Positions 17,832 through 27,271 of a stretch of DNA of 32,049 nucleotides are shown here, in pieces. The notes beneath the pieces were generated by a model that worked only from the letters and a program-made list of their open reading frames with translations, had not been told where the DNA came from and searched no databases. Both the position numbers and the translations under genes were made by a program. Every line of letters starts with the position of its first letter. Within the stretch, counting starts at the first letter, position 1. Origin of the DNA: Bacteroidota bacterium (GTDB taxonomy: Bacteria; Bacteroidota; Bacteroidia; Bacteroidales; Prolixibacteraceae); NCBI GenBank assembly GCA_030684645.1, contig JAUXUF010000222.1:1-32049 (forward strand), read 5' to 3'.

Positions 17832-18518
17832 TTACGATACTGTTTTAACGTTTTTTCTTTTGTTCCAGATCACTAATTGTTTTTCCCGCCATAAGTATGG
17901 GAAGGGATAAACCAGAAAGTGGATAAACCTTGTATAGGGGATCATCCCGATAAGAACAAAGGCCGAAATCACATGAATTCTCACCATAATCGGTAGGGCA
18001 ATAACTGTTGTGGCATCGGGGCTAAAAGTAAAGATTGAACGTAGATAAGGTGTCAGTACCAATGAAAACCACGAAGACCCCCACCTGAAAAAATAGGCGA
18101 TATATAATCCTGTTATAATTTGAACAGCAAGTATCAGGTAAACAAACACATCCATTTTGGTAGTTACCATGCGTAATCTCTTTGTTCGTATACGCCTGAC
18201 AACAAGTACCGTAAGACCAATAATAGAGATAATTCCAAAGGCGAATGCGGTGATCTCCAAAATGTACAAACGGATTGGTTTCTCATTCCAAGCCAGTACC
18301 GCTGATGGAATCAGAAAAGCGGTTAGATGTCCGAAAAACAGTACAATCACCCCCCAGTGGAATGGCCTGCTCCCGAAGAACAATAGATTGTTTTCCAATA
18401 ACTGACTGGAAAGGGACGAAACCTGGAAGCCATGAAAACGGTACCTGTAAATACTTCCAAATATCAAGGAGATGACTGCCAGATAAGGCAATAAAATAAA
18501 AAAGAAAATTCCATTCAT
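17832..18518 (-). CDS. narI: Nitrate reductase gamma subunit (cytochrome b), copy 2
   Basis: 228 residues, five transmembrane helices. Heme-b ligands are His54 and His64 (RPFHWGVIVLFFGHLTAF) and His182 and His200 (MVRIHVISAF, YTRFIHFLVYP). It shares layout with copy 1 but differs at most positions, so the two are old paralogues or of separate origin. It is the last gene of the minus-strand operon and converges on narI copy 1 with 110 bases between the stop codons. Confidence 0.95.
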   Translation of the reverse strand: MNGIFFFILLPYLAVISLIFGSIYRYRFHGFQVSSLSSQLLENNLLFFGSRPFHWGVIVLFFGHLTAFLIPSAVLAWNEKPIRLYILEITAFAFGIISIIGLTVLVVRRIRTKRLRMVTTKMDVFVYLILAVQIITGLYIAYFFRWGSSWFSLVLTPYLRSIFTFSPDATTVIALPIMVRIHVISAFVLIGMIPYTRFIHFLVYPFPYLWREKQLVIWNKRKNVKTVS

Positions 18519-18535
18519 ACGAGTCTGTTTAAATG

Positions 18536-19150
18536 TTACATCTTACAATCAAACGGTATATGCATTCCGGACTGGGAACCCTCGAAAAGATCTGTTTCTT
18601 TTCGGACGCCGAAATCAAACCTTTCGTAAGTCGAATCAGGATAATCTGTTTCCATAATTGTTACAAGTATTTCCAGTAACCCTTTGTATAGGTTGGCTCC
18701 GTCGCCAAATTTTAAGATCATCTCGTGAATAGCAGGTATCAACATCGAATAAACAAGTTCTTCCGCCAGATCCGTATCCTGTATCTTTGGCAGCAGGGTC
18801 AGGATATTTGGTAAATGGTCGGGCAACTCACTTCCGCAATCGTTGGAAACTTTTAGTTGTTCCTTTTTAATGTTTACCATAAAAATTCCGCGCTGATAAT
18901 CTTCTCCGTACAACACGTATCCAATATCCAGGAAACAAGATGCCTGCACGTCAAAAGTCCTGATATAGTATTCCTGCTGAAAGGATAGCGGTTTTTCATT
19001 GATATGAACGGCAAACGAATCAAGCTTCAGGATCAGTTCAGTACCGTACTTAGCAATAATATCTATCCATTTTCCAAGATACGTTTTCAGATCATCCGAA
19101 GGATACCTAAATAGTTCTGCGAGTAGCTTATAATGATTTAAATCTTTCAT
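18536..19150 (-). CDS. narJ: Nitrate reductase assembly chaperone, copy 2
   Basis: 204 residues starting at ATG 19150, one base after the narH stop, the same 1-base gap as in the other operon; longer in-frame starts would lie inside narH. NarJ/TorD features: LLAELFRYPSDDLKTYL, PLSFQQEYYIRTFDV, and SELPDHLPNILTLLPKI. The central YGEDYQRGIFMVNIKKEQL replaces the usual helix around the RG motif. It would mature NarG copy 2. It is more divergent than copy 1, but context and pattern make the call firm. Confidence 0.88.
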   Translation of the reverse strand: MKDLNHYKLLAELFRYPSDDLKTYLGKWIDIIAKYGTELILKLDSFAVHINEKPLSFQQEYYIRTFDVQASCFLDIGYVLYGEDYQRGIFMVNIKKEQLKVSNDCGSELPDHLPNILTLLPKIQDTDLAEELVYSMLIPAIHEMILKFGDGANLYKGLLEILVTIMETDYPDSTYERFDFGVRKETDLFEGSQSGMHIPFDCKM

Positions 19151-19151
19151 A

Positions 19152-20642
19152 TCACAATCCCCGTTCTGGTTTTTCGATGAATCCGAAACCTGTATTCTCT
19201 TTTCTTGTAGCGGTTTGTTCAATTAATTCAATAGCTTCTTCCCGGTGTGCTGGGGGTATGACAAATCTTTCGCGATGATGGGCCAAAGATGTTAACCTGT
19301 AAATAGCATCTGCAGTTTCGGTGGACATATCCGAACTTTTAAGTTCCGAATCTGCCAATTCCCTGCTGATGTCTCCTGTTGTGGCCGAACGCCTGTGCAG
19401 CCTCACTGCCATCAGTTTTTTCAGGATATTTTTAATTACTACGGTATCGCCCGCACTGAAAAGATTGGCCAGATATTTCATCGGGAGGCGTGCATTTTCA
19501 ACATCGTCCCAAAGCGAGTTGCTTGTGGTATTGTAAATACCATTTTCCATACTTGCCATAGCAGGGAGTAAAGGCAAAACATAAAACAAACTTGGAAGCG
19601 TACGGAATTCAGGATGCAGGGGTAATGCCACTCCCCACTCTTTTACGTATTTCCATACCGGCGATTTCCTGGCAGCATCCATGGTGGAGTCGGCAATGCC
19701 TGCCTTCTTCGCGTTTTCGATTACAACGGGATCATTAGGATCAAGATACAGATCGAGTTGGTTTTTAATCAGGTCCTTATCCTCGCAGGAAGCTGTTTTT
19801 TCAATTTTGTCAGCATCGTATAACATTACGCCCAGATACCTGATCCGGCCAACACACGAATGCATACATGCCGGAACCTGACCCGTTTCGATACGTGGAT
19901 AGCAAAGGATACATTTCTCAGATTTTCCTGTATTCCAGTTAAAGTAAACTTTTTTATACGGACACGCTGTAACGCATAATCGCCATGCCCTGCATTTTTT
20001 CTGGTTGATCAAAACAATCCCATCCTCGCCCCGCTTATAAATCGCGCCTGAAGGGCAAGCTGCAACACAGGCCGGATTGATACAGTGATTACAAATCCTT
20101 GGGAGATAGAACATAGCCATTCGTTCCAGTTGAAATAAGGAATCCTTCTCGACCTGGCTGAGATTTTTAAAATTCACATCATTTCTGGCATATAAAGGAG
20201 ATCCTCCCAGATCATCGTCCCAGTTAGGGCCCGATTTTGGGGTCATCTTTTCACCGGTAATAAGCGAAACCGGCTCCGCGGTTGGTTGGTCATCGCCTTC
20301 AGGCGCATCCAGCAGGTTGTTGTACCGATAAGTCCAGGGCTCATAATAATTGTCGATAACAGGTAAATTTGTATTATGGAAAAGTACTTTCAAACCTTGA
20401 AATTTCCCTGCACCCTTCAATTTTACCGAATCACCTTTTTTCTCCCATCCGCCTTTAAAAATATCCTGATCTTCCCATTTGCGTGGATATCCGGTTCCCG
20501 GTTTTGTCTCCACATTGTTCCACCACATGTATTCAGCGCCTTTTCTATCGGTCCAGATATTTTTGCAGGCAATTGAACAGGTATGACAACCAATGCACTT
20601 GTCGAGGTGAAATACCATGGCGATTTGAGATCTAATGTCCAT
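19152..20642 (-). CDS. narH: Nitrate reductase beta subunit, copy 2
   Basis: 496 residues, by coincidence the same length as copy 1. Complete Fe-S sets: CIGCHTCSIACKNIW (C16/19/22/26), CNHCINPACVAACPSGAIYK, CRAWRLCVTACPYKK (Trp in the [3Fe-4S] set) and CILCYPRIETGQVPACMHSC. Electron-transfer subunit between NarI and NarG. Compared with copy 1 it has a different middle region (residues 60-140) and a longer linker before the second cluster set. It starts 21 bases after narG copy 2. Confidence 0.97.
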   Translation of the reverse strand: MDIRSQIAMVFHLDKCIGCHTCSIACKNIWTDRKGAEYMWWNNVETKPGTGYPRKWEDQDIFKGGWEKKGDSVKLKGAGKFQGLKVLFHNTNLPVIDNYYEPWTYRYNNLLDAPEGDDQPTAEPVSLITGEKMTPKSGPNWDDDLGGSPLYARNDVNFKNLSQVEKDSLFQLERMAMFYLPRICNHCINPACVAACPSGAIYKRGEDGIVLINQKKCRAWRLCVTACPYKKVYFNWNTGKSEKCILCYPRIETGQVPACMHSCVGRIRYLGVMLYDADKIEKTASCEDKDLIKNQLDLYLDPNDPVVIENAKKAGIADSTMDAARKSPVWKYVKEWGVALPLHPEFRTLPSLFYVLPLLPAMASMENGIYNTTSNSLWDDVENARLPMKYLANLFSAGDTVVIKNILKKLMAVRLHRRSATTGDISRELADSELKSSDMSTETADAIYRLTSLAHHRERFVIPPAHREEAIELIEQTATRKENTGFGFIEKPERGL

Positions 20643-20663
20643 CTTATAAAATGTTTAGGAAAG

Positions 20664-23600
20664 TTAAAAAGTCACATTATCTAATTTTTTTATCAGTGCA
20701 AATGTATCACGGTTCACACCCACAGGCCCCCAGTAATTCATTCCGAAAGTAAACTGTCCATATCCTCCAACCATTAGGTTGGGTTTAAGATGTACCCTGG
20801 TCAGGCTGTTATGACTACCTGCCCTCTTATTGCCATTACGCGATGATTTTGGCACTGAATAGGTGCGTTCGGGTGCATGGTAAATGATGCATATTCCTGG
20901 TGGTATGCGTGAACTTACACATGCCCGGGTACAATAATTACCATTATCATTAAATACCTCTACCCAGTCATTGTCTTTGATTTCGAGTTCCTCAGCATCT
21001 TTTTCGCTCAGCCAGCAGGGTTCCATTCCCCTTGACAAGGTTAGCATTCGCAAAGTATCGCCATAAGTAGAGTGAATATGCCATTTCCCATGCGGAGTAA
21101 GTACATTAAGCAACCGGGCTTTTCCTTCAGCTATTGTTTTACGCAGATCGCCATACAGCTCTGGTCGTGGTGACGGCTTATAGGTAGGCAGGTGTTCGCC
21201 GAATTGAATGTAGCCTTCATGATCGAGATAAAAATGCTGACGTCCTGTAAGCGTCCGCCATGGAATGAGGTGCTCGATATTTAAGGTGAATGCGGAATAA
21301 GCCCTACCATTGGTCATCAGGCCCGACCACAAAGGAGAATTCAACAGCCTGCGCGGTTGTGCCTGCAGATCGTTAAAATTGATACTAATATCATTGTTTA
21401 GAGGTTTTATCTTACTCAGATCGACTCCCGCATTTTTTTCGGCGTCAGTGAATGCCCGCCCGCTTAAAATACCGTTGGTAACCGATGAAAGAAGCAGGAC
21501 TGCATTTATAGCTTCTGTGTCCTCTTTTATAGAGGGAAAAGTTTCATTACCTATATGGGTAACATGATCTTTGTCCTGCAATAACCGGTCATAAAAATCC
21601 TCACATGGAAAAGATATTCCGTGGGCACCAAGGCCTTTCCGGACATTTGGCCCAAGGCTGATGAATTTTTCGTAAATCAGGGTATAGTCTCTTTCTACAG
21701 TTACAATGTTATGCATCGATTTCCCGGGAACAGGATCGCATTCACCAGTGAACCAATCTTTGATTGACGGCTGGGAGATTTCTCCTTTTGTATCATGATT
21801 GATAGGTGAATTTACTATATCGAGTATCGGCCCGGGTAAGTGCTTTTTAGCCACTTCGCTTGTCACCCTTGCAATTTCACGAAATATCTCCCAATCACTT
21901 TTTGATTCCCAAACCGGGGGGATCGCTGGCGATAGTGGATGTATAAATGAGTGCATATCTGTGGTGTTCAGGTCGGCTTTTTCATACCATGACGCTGCCG
22001 GAAGTACAATATCGGAATATAAAGCCGATGTGTCCATCCTGAAATTCAGATCAACCACAAGGTCCATTTTACCTTCCGGGGCCTTTTCCTTCCACTCGAT
22101 TTCTTTAACAAACTCCTTTGCCACTTCATCGGCAATTTCGTTATGATGGGTTCCAAGGTAGTGTTTCATAAAATATTCATGTCCCTTGGCGCTGGATAAC
22201 AGCGCATTTCCTCTCCAGATGAACCATACACGTGGAAAATTCAATTCTTCATCAGGATTTGTGACGGAATATTTAAGCGCTCCGGATTTCAATTGGTCAA
22301 TCACATAATCCTGAATACCTTTGTCATCTTTGGCGCCAGCTTCCCTTGCCTCAGTTGCAATTGTAAAATTATTTTTGTCATACTGCGGGAAAAAGGGCAT
22401 CCATCCGTTTCTCACAGCCTTAACAATCATATCTGCGGAATGATGCGAAGAAAAATCATTCTTAGGCACCGTATTATAATCAGCCTGGTTGCCATCGTAT
22501 CGCCACTGGTCAGAATGTATATAATGCCATATCGGTGATTGTTGAAACCTTGCCGGAATATTCCAGTCTTTTCCCGACATAATTGACCCCCATGAATCAA
22601 AAGGTGCAAGTTTCTCCTGTCCAACATAATGGTTCATACCTCCGCCATTTACCCCAATGCAACCAGTCAGCATTAATGACATCGTAGCTGCCCGGTAAAT
22701 TAAGTTGCTGTGGTACCAATGATTCACCCCGGCGCCTATTATTACCATACACTTACCTTTGGTAACCTCAGCAGTTGTGTACCATTCTCTGGCAAATTGC
22801 AATACAGTGGCTGAACTTATGCCTGTATAGATCTCCTGCCATGCTGGTGTATATGCAGTAGAGGCATCATCATAAGATGAGGGATAATCACCCCCAAGAT
22901 TTCTGTCGATTCCATATTGACCCATGATAAGGTCATAAATGGTAGTGCAGGCAATCTTTCCGGTTTTAGTCTGGACATGTTTTACGGGTACACCACGTTT
23001 GGACTTCCTGTCCTGGGCAAATTCAGTAAACTCGACCTGTAGAATTTCATCTTTTCTGTCGATGAGAGAAAGCACAGGATTATAGCCGGAGCCTGTTTCA
23101 CTATCGGTATATTTCAGGTTCCAGTCTCCTTTCTTCTCCTGCCATCTATGGCCAGAACTGCCAGATGGGCATATAAAATCGCCGGTATCTTCATCAAGAT
23201 TCAGAAATTTCCAGTCACCATTCTCGATTCCCGAATATTTCTCAAGAATGTTAGCCCTTAACAATCTGGCTGGCACATAATGGTCATCTTCCACCGCTAT
23301 TTCAACCAGGTAAGGTGCGTCAGTATATTTCTTGGTATATTCGATAAAATAGGGAACCTGCTTATTCACATGCGCTTCTTTCAAAATCACATGGGTCACA
23401 GCCATCCAAAAAGCGCCGTCCTGCCCGGCATGAACCGGCACCCATTGATCAGCAAATTTCGAAACCATACTGAAATCGGGCGAAAACACCACGGTTTTTG
23501 TTCCATTATGCCTCGCTTCGGAAAAGAAGTGGACGTCGGGCGTACGGGTCATTCCCAGGTTAGCGCCCATAACCGCGATGAATTTGGCATTATACCAGTC

Positions 23601-24275
23601 AGCGCTTTCAGCGACATCGGTTTGCTCGCCCCAGATTTCAGGAAATGAATTCGGCAGATCGCAATACCAATCATAAAAGCTAAGGTGTACCCCGCCAAAC
23701 AACTGAAGGAACCTCGATCCGGCAGCGAAACTCATCATCGACATGGCCGGGATAGGTGAAAATCCAAATACCCGGTCGGGACCGTATTTTTTTGCCGTGT
23801 AAATATTAGCTGCGCCAATAATCTCAAGGGCCTCGTCCCATTTAATTCTCCTGAACCCGCCTTTACCACGTGCTTTCTGGTATCGTTTCCTTTTTTCAGG
23901 ATCATTTTGTAAATTTTGCCAGGCCAGCAAAGCATCGCCTGTTTTTGTCTTTTCATCGTTGAACAGGTCAAGCAACGCTCCCCTTATCATGGGATATTTT
24001 ACCCTTACCGGACTATATAAATACCAGGAAAAAGAGATTCCCCGTTGACAGCCCCTCGGCTCGTAGGGAGGAAGCGAATTCTCAAGCAGCGGATAATCTA
24101 GGGCCTGCATTTCCCATACAACTATGCCATCTTTCACATGAATGTTCCAACTACAGCCCCCAGTACAATTTACCCCATGTGTGCTTCGTACTACTTTGTC
24201 GTGCTGCCAGCGGTTACGGTAAAACTCTTCCCATTGCCGGGTTTTTGGGGATATCATATCTTTTATCCAACTCAT
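20664..24275 (-). CDS. narG: Nitrate reductase alpha subunit, copy 2 (Gram-positive-like)
   Basis: 1203 residues, about 40 shorter than copy 1, starting [10 protein letters not shown] without the longer N-terminal lead. FS0 ligands are His33, Cys37, Cys41 and Cys76; the molybdenum ligand is Asp206 in YCDLPNSFP. The sequence around it ([40 protein letters not shown]) resembles NarG of Firmicutes from memory, not the E. coli type seen in copy 1. The active site looks intact, so nitrate reduction is expected, although a distinct affinity, direction or substrate cannot be excluded. It is the second gene of a diheme cytochrome c-narGHJI operon. Confidence 0.96.
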   Translation of the reverse strand: MSWIKDMISPKTRQWEEFYRNRWQHDKVVRSTHGVNCTGGCSWNIHVKDGIVVWEMQALDYPLLENSLPPYEPRGCQRGISFSWYLYSPVRVKYPMIRGALLDLFNDEKTKTGDALLAWQNLQNDPEKRKRYQKARGKGGFRRIKWDEALEIIGAANIYTAKKYGPDRVFGFSPIPAMSMMSFAAGSRFLQLFGGVHLSFYDWYCDLPNSFPEIWGEQTDVAESADWYNAKFIAVMGANLGMTRTPDVHFFSEARHNGTKTVVFSPDFSMVSKFADQWVPVHAGQDGAFWMAVTHVILKEAHVNKQVPYFIEYTKKYTDAPYLVEIAVEDDHYVPARLLRANILEKYSGIENGDWKFLNLDEDTGDFICPSGSSGHRWQEKKGDWNLKYTDSETGSGYNPVLSLIDRKDEILQVEFTEFAQDRKSKRGVPVKHVQTKTGKIACTTIYDLIMGQYGIDRNLGGDYPSSYDDASTAYTPAWQEIYTGISSATVLQFAREWYTTAEVTKGKCMVIIGAGVNHWYHSNLIYRAATMSLMLTGCIGVNGGGMNHYVGQEKLAPFDSWGSIMSGKDWNIPARFQQSPIWHYIHSDQWRYDGNQADYNTVPKNDFSSHHSADMIVKAVRNGWMPFFPQYDKNNFTIATEAREAGAKDDKGIQDYVIDQLKSGALKYSVTNPDEELNFPRVWFIWRGNALLSSAKGHEYFMKHYLGTHHNEIADEVAKEFVKEIEWKEKAPEGKMDLVVDLNFRMDTSALYSDIVLPAASWYEKADLNTTDMHSFIHPLSPAIPPVWESKSDWEIFREIARVTSEVAKKHLPGPILDIVNSPINHDTKGEISQPSIKDWFTGECDPVPGKSMHNIVTVERDYTLIYEKFISLGPNVRKGLGAHGISFPCEDFYDRLLQDKDHVTHIGNETFPSIKEDTEAINAVLLLSSVTNGILSGRAFTDAEKNAGVDLSKIKPLNNDISINFNDLQAQPRRLLNSPLWSGLMTNGRAYSAFTLNIEHLIPWRTLTGRQHFYLDHEGYIQFGEHLPTYKPSPRPELYGDLRKTIAEGKARLLNVLTPHGKWHIHSTYGDTLRMLTLSRGMEPCWLSEKDAEELEIKDNDWVEVFNDNGNYCTRACVSSRIPPGICIIYHAPERTYSVPKSSRNGNKRAGSHNSLTRVHLKPNLMVGGYGQFTFGMNYWGPVGVNRDTFALIKKLDNVTF

Positions 24276-24339
24276 GGTTCTTGTTTTAAATCATTATATG
24301 AAGAATTAATTATTTCAAACTATACTTTTTAAAAGAGGA

Positions 24340-25191
24340 TCAGGTAATCTTTCTATTATCATAAAAAATAAAGATGTGAATAAGAAGAAATAAAGCACAT
24401 ACAAACCCGAAAGTAAAAAAAATCAAGCCGCCTGAATCAGAAGTCATATTAGGTTCGTTTGGATTAGCAACTGATTTTAATAAGGATATTACCTCATGTA
24501 TTTCATCTTGTGTAAGGCTATGATTGAGCATAGCAGTTTTCATTACAGGGAAGGGCGGATTTGACAGAATGGCCGTTATACCTGCGGCCCCAAGTTTAAG
24601 ATAGGATCCTGTCAGGTCTATAGCCAGCTGTCCCCCTCCCATAATGGATTGATCATTGATATTATGACAAGAGATACATGGTGATGCACCATTCGTGAAG
24701 CGGGCATAACCATTAAATAAGTCTCTCCCTTCTGATATGTTTTCAGTCGAATATTTCATTTCAAGGCTATCATTTAGAACCTTCGATTCCAAATTACTAA
24801 TGGCCAGACTATCATTTGACTTAGATTTCACCGCAGTAACCAATGTAACGCGATCCCTTTCTTTTATATATTCAATTACGCTAAGTATCTGCTCATTGGT
24901 CAGCCGGTTATCTGGCATGGGAATCTTGTTGAACTCATTATAAATCGACTGGGCAGCCGAGTCTCCGGATTTTATAAATTGTTGTGACGAACGAATAAAC
25001 CGGATCAGCCATTCATCTTTCCTGATCAGATAAACACCACTTAAATCGGGACCTACCAACCTACCCTTATTAATTGTATGACAAGCAGCGCAAATAGATT
25101 TAAATGTTTCTTCACCGCTGTTTTGGGCCTGCAAAGTGAGATTTACGCAGAATAGAAGGAGGAATACGGGAAATAGCAAAATCTTTTTCAT
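24340..25191 (-). CDS. Membrane-anchored diheme cytochrome c of the second nar operon
   Basis: 283 residues: a signal peptide (to about residue 22, LTLQAQ), a first class-I cytochrome c domain with CAACH at 34-38 and candidate axial Met92 (IPMPDNR), a linker, a second with CISCH at 172-176 and candidate Met217 or Met221, and a C-terminal transmembrane helix (about 254-276) ending in a basic tail. It would face the periplasm. It starts the operon 64 bases before narG copy 2. A dihaem cytochrome (NarC) precedes narGHJI in Thermus thermophilus, where it takes part in nitrate respiration; a similar role as donor or acceptor linking NarI to periplasmic redox partners is likely here but inferred. 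Confidence 0.88.
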   Translation of the reverse strand: MKKILLFPVFLLLFCVNLTLQAQNSGEETFKSICAACHTINKGRLVGPDLSGVYLIRKDEWLIRFIRSSQQFIKSGDSAAQSIYNEFNKIPMPDNRLTNEQILSVIEYIKERDRVTLVTAVKSKSNDSLAISNLESKVLNDSLEMKYSTENISEGRDLFNGYARFTNGASPCISCHNINDQSIMGGGQLAIDLTGSYLKLGAAGITAILSNPPFPVMKTAMLNHSLTQDEIHEVISLLKSVANPNEPNMTSDSGGLIFFTFGFVCALFLLIHIFIFYDNRKIT

Positions 25192-25227
25192 ACAATTTAT
25201 GAATTAAGAATCAAAATCCACGAAGCG

Positions 25228-25270
25228 CCAAGATAAAATTTTTCTTTCGGAATAAAAAGCCTTTTATTCC
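25228..25270 (-). promoter_or_regulatory. Candidate promoter/operator region of the cytochrome c-narGHJI operon
   Basis: An inverted repeat at 25249-25270 (minus strand GGAATAAAAGG/CTTTTTATTCC, 10 of 11 pairs) lies upstream of the cytochrome gene. A -7-like box TATCTTGG (one mismatch to TAnnTTTG) occurs on the minus strand at 25235-25228. The repeat centre is 24.5 bases upstream of the box. A hairpin role in RNA is an alternative. Confidence 0.3.
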
Positions 25271-25326
25271 TTTATTAATTATTATTATTATTGAATAGAC
25301 CAAACATGAACCGATATTGGTCCCAG

Positions 25327-25631
25327 CTAAATTACTTTCATGTAAAGAACGCTCTTTAATTCGCTTGGATATACTATTTTGATGCCATGATAAGTGGTTT
25401 GTGAATAAACTGGAAGCGTAAGTTCTATTTGAGGATGGACCCTTATCTCAGGAGTGCCAGGATTGGAAATAAGTTCAACGAAGGTTGGTTGATCGCCATA
25501 CTTAAACACTTTGTTATATTGCTTTTTGCACCAATAACCAACGAAGGAATCTGATTTGCTGGGGTGGATACGAACGATTCAAAAGCTTCATGGAAAACTA
25601 TCATAAATAAGAAAAATGCCATCCCAAACAT
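25327..25631 (-). pseudogene. Possible decayed small exported protein gene (two frames)
   Basis: Two overlapping minus-strand frames look protein-like. One starts at 25631 with a hydrophobic, signal-like segment (MAFFLFMIVFHEAFESF) and loses sense after about 35 residues. The other, open from about 25585 to a stop at 25327, reads SFVGYWCKKQYNKVFKYG … PEIRVHPQIELTLPVYSQT … KIVYPSELKSVLYMKVI and has no good start. One base change near 25545-25570 would join them into a secreted protein of about 100 residues. I do not recognise the family. The start overlaps a terminator-like inverted repeat, so it may never be expressed. The rest of 25192-25677 holds only the two inverted repeats listed. Confidence 0.3.
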
Positions 25632-25672
25632 CTTTTTCTTCTGAAGCTGTAATAAACTGTGATGGCATTTTT
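25612..25672. terminator. Inverted repeat, possible bidirectional terminator
   Basis: AAAAATGCCATC (25612-25623) and GATGGCATTTTT (25661-25672) are a perfect 12-base inverted repeat. It begins 5 bases after the end of the SufT-like gene, so on the minus strand the stem ends in a U-run, as in an intrinsic terminator. The 37-base loop is unusually long, which lowers confidence. Confidence 0.4.
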
Positions 25673-25677
25673 ACATT

Positions 25678-25986
25678 TTATATCTGGCCTAAAGCTTCTT
25701 TTCCTGCCTCTGTAAGATTTTCGATCGACCACATTGGTTCCCAAACAAGATTTATCATTACTTCAAAATTGGCATAACTGGCTTCAATTAACTGTTGGGC
25801 ATCCTCAATAATTAAGCCGCCCATCGGACACCCGGGCGAAGTAAGTGTTAAATCAACATCGATTTTATGTTCCGGTTCATTATAAGTCACGCCATAAACC
25901 AATCCCAGATCAATAATGTTTACCATTAATTCAGGATCGACGACTTCTCTGAGTAATTCAAATATTTTCTTTTCTTCCGTATCCAT
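25678..25986 (-). CDS. SufT/MIP18-family (DUF59) metal-sulfur cluster assembly protein
   Basis: 102 residues, the normal size of a stand-alone DUF59 domain. Hallmarks are VVDPELMVNIIDLGLVYGV (15-33), TLTSPGCPMGG with the conserved Cys53, and LVWEPMWSIENLTEAGKEAL at the end. These proteins help to deliver or mature Fe-S clusters (SufT, MIP18, PaaD branches). It is the last gene of a minus-strand operon, 7 bases after the heme-copper-like membrane protein. No suf genes are nearby, so a specialised client, such as the proteins of this operon or the nearby nitrate reductases, is plausible. Confidence 0.92.
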   Translation of the reverse strand: MDTEEKKIFELLREVVDPELMVNIIDLGLVYGVTYNEPEHKIDVDLTLTSPGCPMGGLIIEDAQQLIEASYANFEVMINLVWEPMWSIENLTEAGKEALGQI

Positions 25987-25993
25987 AATGCAA

Positions 25994-27271
25994 CTATATT
26001 TTCTTTGGTTTGTGAAAAATGATTTTCAATATATTAAAGTTATAAAGCGCCGCCGACAGAAACAGAACGGTTCCACCCGAAATCAATAAATTAGTTAGAG
26101 ATGTCGAAATCCCGAGCAGAAGCAAAACAAACCCGGTCGCAAAAAGCCATAACTGTGCAATGGCCACTTTTTCAGAATAAAGGTCTTTCGGTAAGGGCAG
26201 TACCACTTTCCCGACCCGCCCCCGGTAAACTTTCAGCCAAACAATAAAAGGCAATGTTTTGTAAGTTTGCCCCATTACCAATGAGGTAATAAATCCAATT
26301 ACAATAGCGCTGCCATAAGCCACTGAAAGGGGTAACGTGAGGTTGTTCAGAAATTTAAAATTAAACAGGAGCGAGAAAATCAGGAAGAAAGGAATAACCA
26401 GGACCATAAAAGAAACGGCCGATTGTTTCATGCCAATATCAAGCTGCTTTTTCACTCTTTTCTTATAGGCTTCATAAATAAATGACAGGTAACTAAAAAT
26501 ACCCGGCACTACGATAACCGCACTCATGACTATGCCAAATTTCAGTTGTATAAACAGCGACACAACCCCAATAATTAGCCCAATATTTATGGCGTAATAG
26601 GCAAAAGTTAACTTTTTTGTATTCACGTGGTGTGACACCATAAACATAGGCAACAATTTACTGCTGACGCCAATAATCAGTTGAATAAACCATCCAACAA
26701 TACCGGCATGGGCATGCAGTTTTAATAGTTCGATGTGGGAAGTTTTCAAGAATGGATGAGCCAGGTTAATGGCCAGGGTTAAACCTGCCAATACCGTGAA
26801 CAACAACCAAATTACCGAAGTAATGATAAAGGTACGTTCTATAACTCTTTTTGTGGAAGACCTGGCTGTAAGTAAAACATTGGCAAAAAATAACCCAACG
26901 GCCACAACAACAAATGTTGCCGCAACAAACATGATGGCTCCAAACGAAAATTGCCAGAAGGCGAAGGCCAGTAAAACAGCGCCCAAGCCCAACAGAATAA
27001 GTGAAGATATGGCGAATGGTTCGCTATATAATTTCACTTCCATAATGACCGGGAGCAATTGGTACAATGCCCCGAAAATAACCATGGTAATCCAGCCCAA
27101 CACCAACAAGTGGGTGATGGCAAGCAATTCAGGATTAAAGAAATGTTGTGTGAAAGCATCAGGATTAAATACAATAAGCAGGGTTACCGCGAGCCAGGTC
27201 AGTCCCCCGAATACGTAATGGGGAATAACTACCCTTGGAGAAGGTGCGTTTTGGCTGGCTATCTGGTTCAT
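25994..27271 (-). CDS. Heme-copper oxidase subunit I-like / NnrS-like polytopic membrane protein
   Basis: 425 residues with about 12 transmembrane helices and short loops. Histidines cluster in helices: His18, His54 (AITHLLVLGWITMVIFGALY, like the low-spin heme helix of heme-copper oxidases), His186 and His188 (LLKLHAHAGIVGWF) and His214-His215 (MVSHH). The HxH of oxidase helix X is not seen, so it is unlikely to be a working oxygen or NO reductase. Such proteins are often annotated as cytochrome oxidase subunit I-like. With DUF2249 and SufT-like neighbours, a heme- or copper-binding role in NO or metal stress is suggested but unproven. It starts directly at the stop of the DUF1858-DUF2249 gene. 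Confidence 0.6.
   Translation of the reverse strand: MNQIASQNAPSPRVVIPHYVFGGLTWLAVTLLIVFNPDAFTQHFFNPELLAITHLLVLGWITMVIFGALYQLLPVIMEVKLYSEPFAISSLILLGLGAVLLAFAFWQFSFGAIMFVAATFVVVAVGLFFANVLLTARSSTKRVIERTFIITSVIWLLFTVLAGLTLAINLAHPFLKTSHIELLKLHAHAGIVGWFIQLIIGVSSKLLPMFMVSHHVNTKKLTFAYYAINIGLIIGVVSLFIQLKFGIVMSAVIVVPGIFSYLSFIYEAYKKRVKKQLDIGMKQSAVSFMVLVIPFFLIFSLLFNFKFLNNLTLPLSVAYGSAIVIGFITSLVMGQTYKTLPFIVWLKVYRGRVGKVVLPLPKDLYSEKVAIAQLWLFATGFVLLLLGISTSLTNLLISGGTVLFLSAALYNFNILKIIFHKPKKI

Noticed and set aside
25271-25292. TTA/ATT triplet run as a possible microsatellite.
   Set aside because: Only about five imperfect units in an A+T-rich intergenic stretch; not distinctive.
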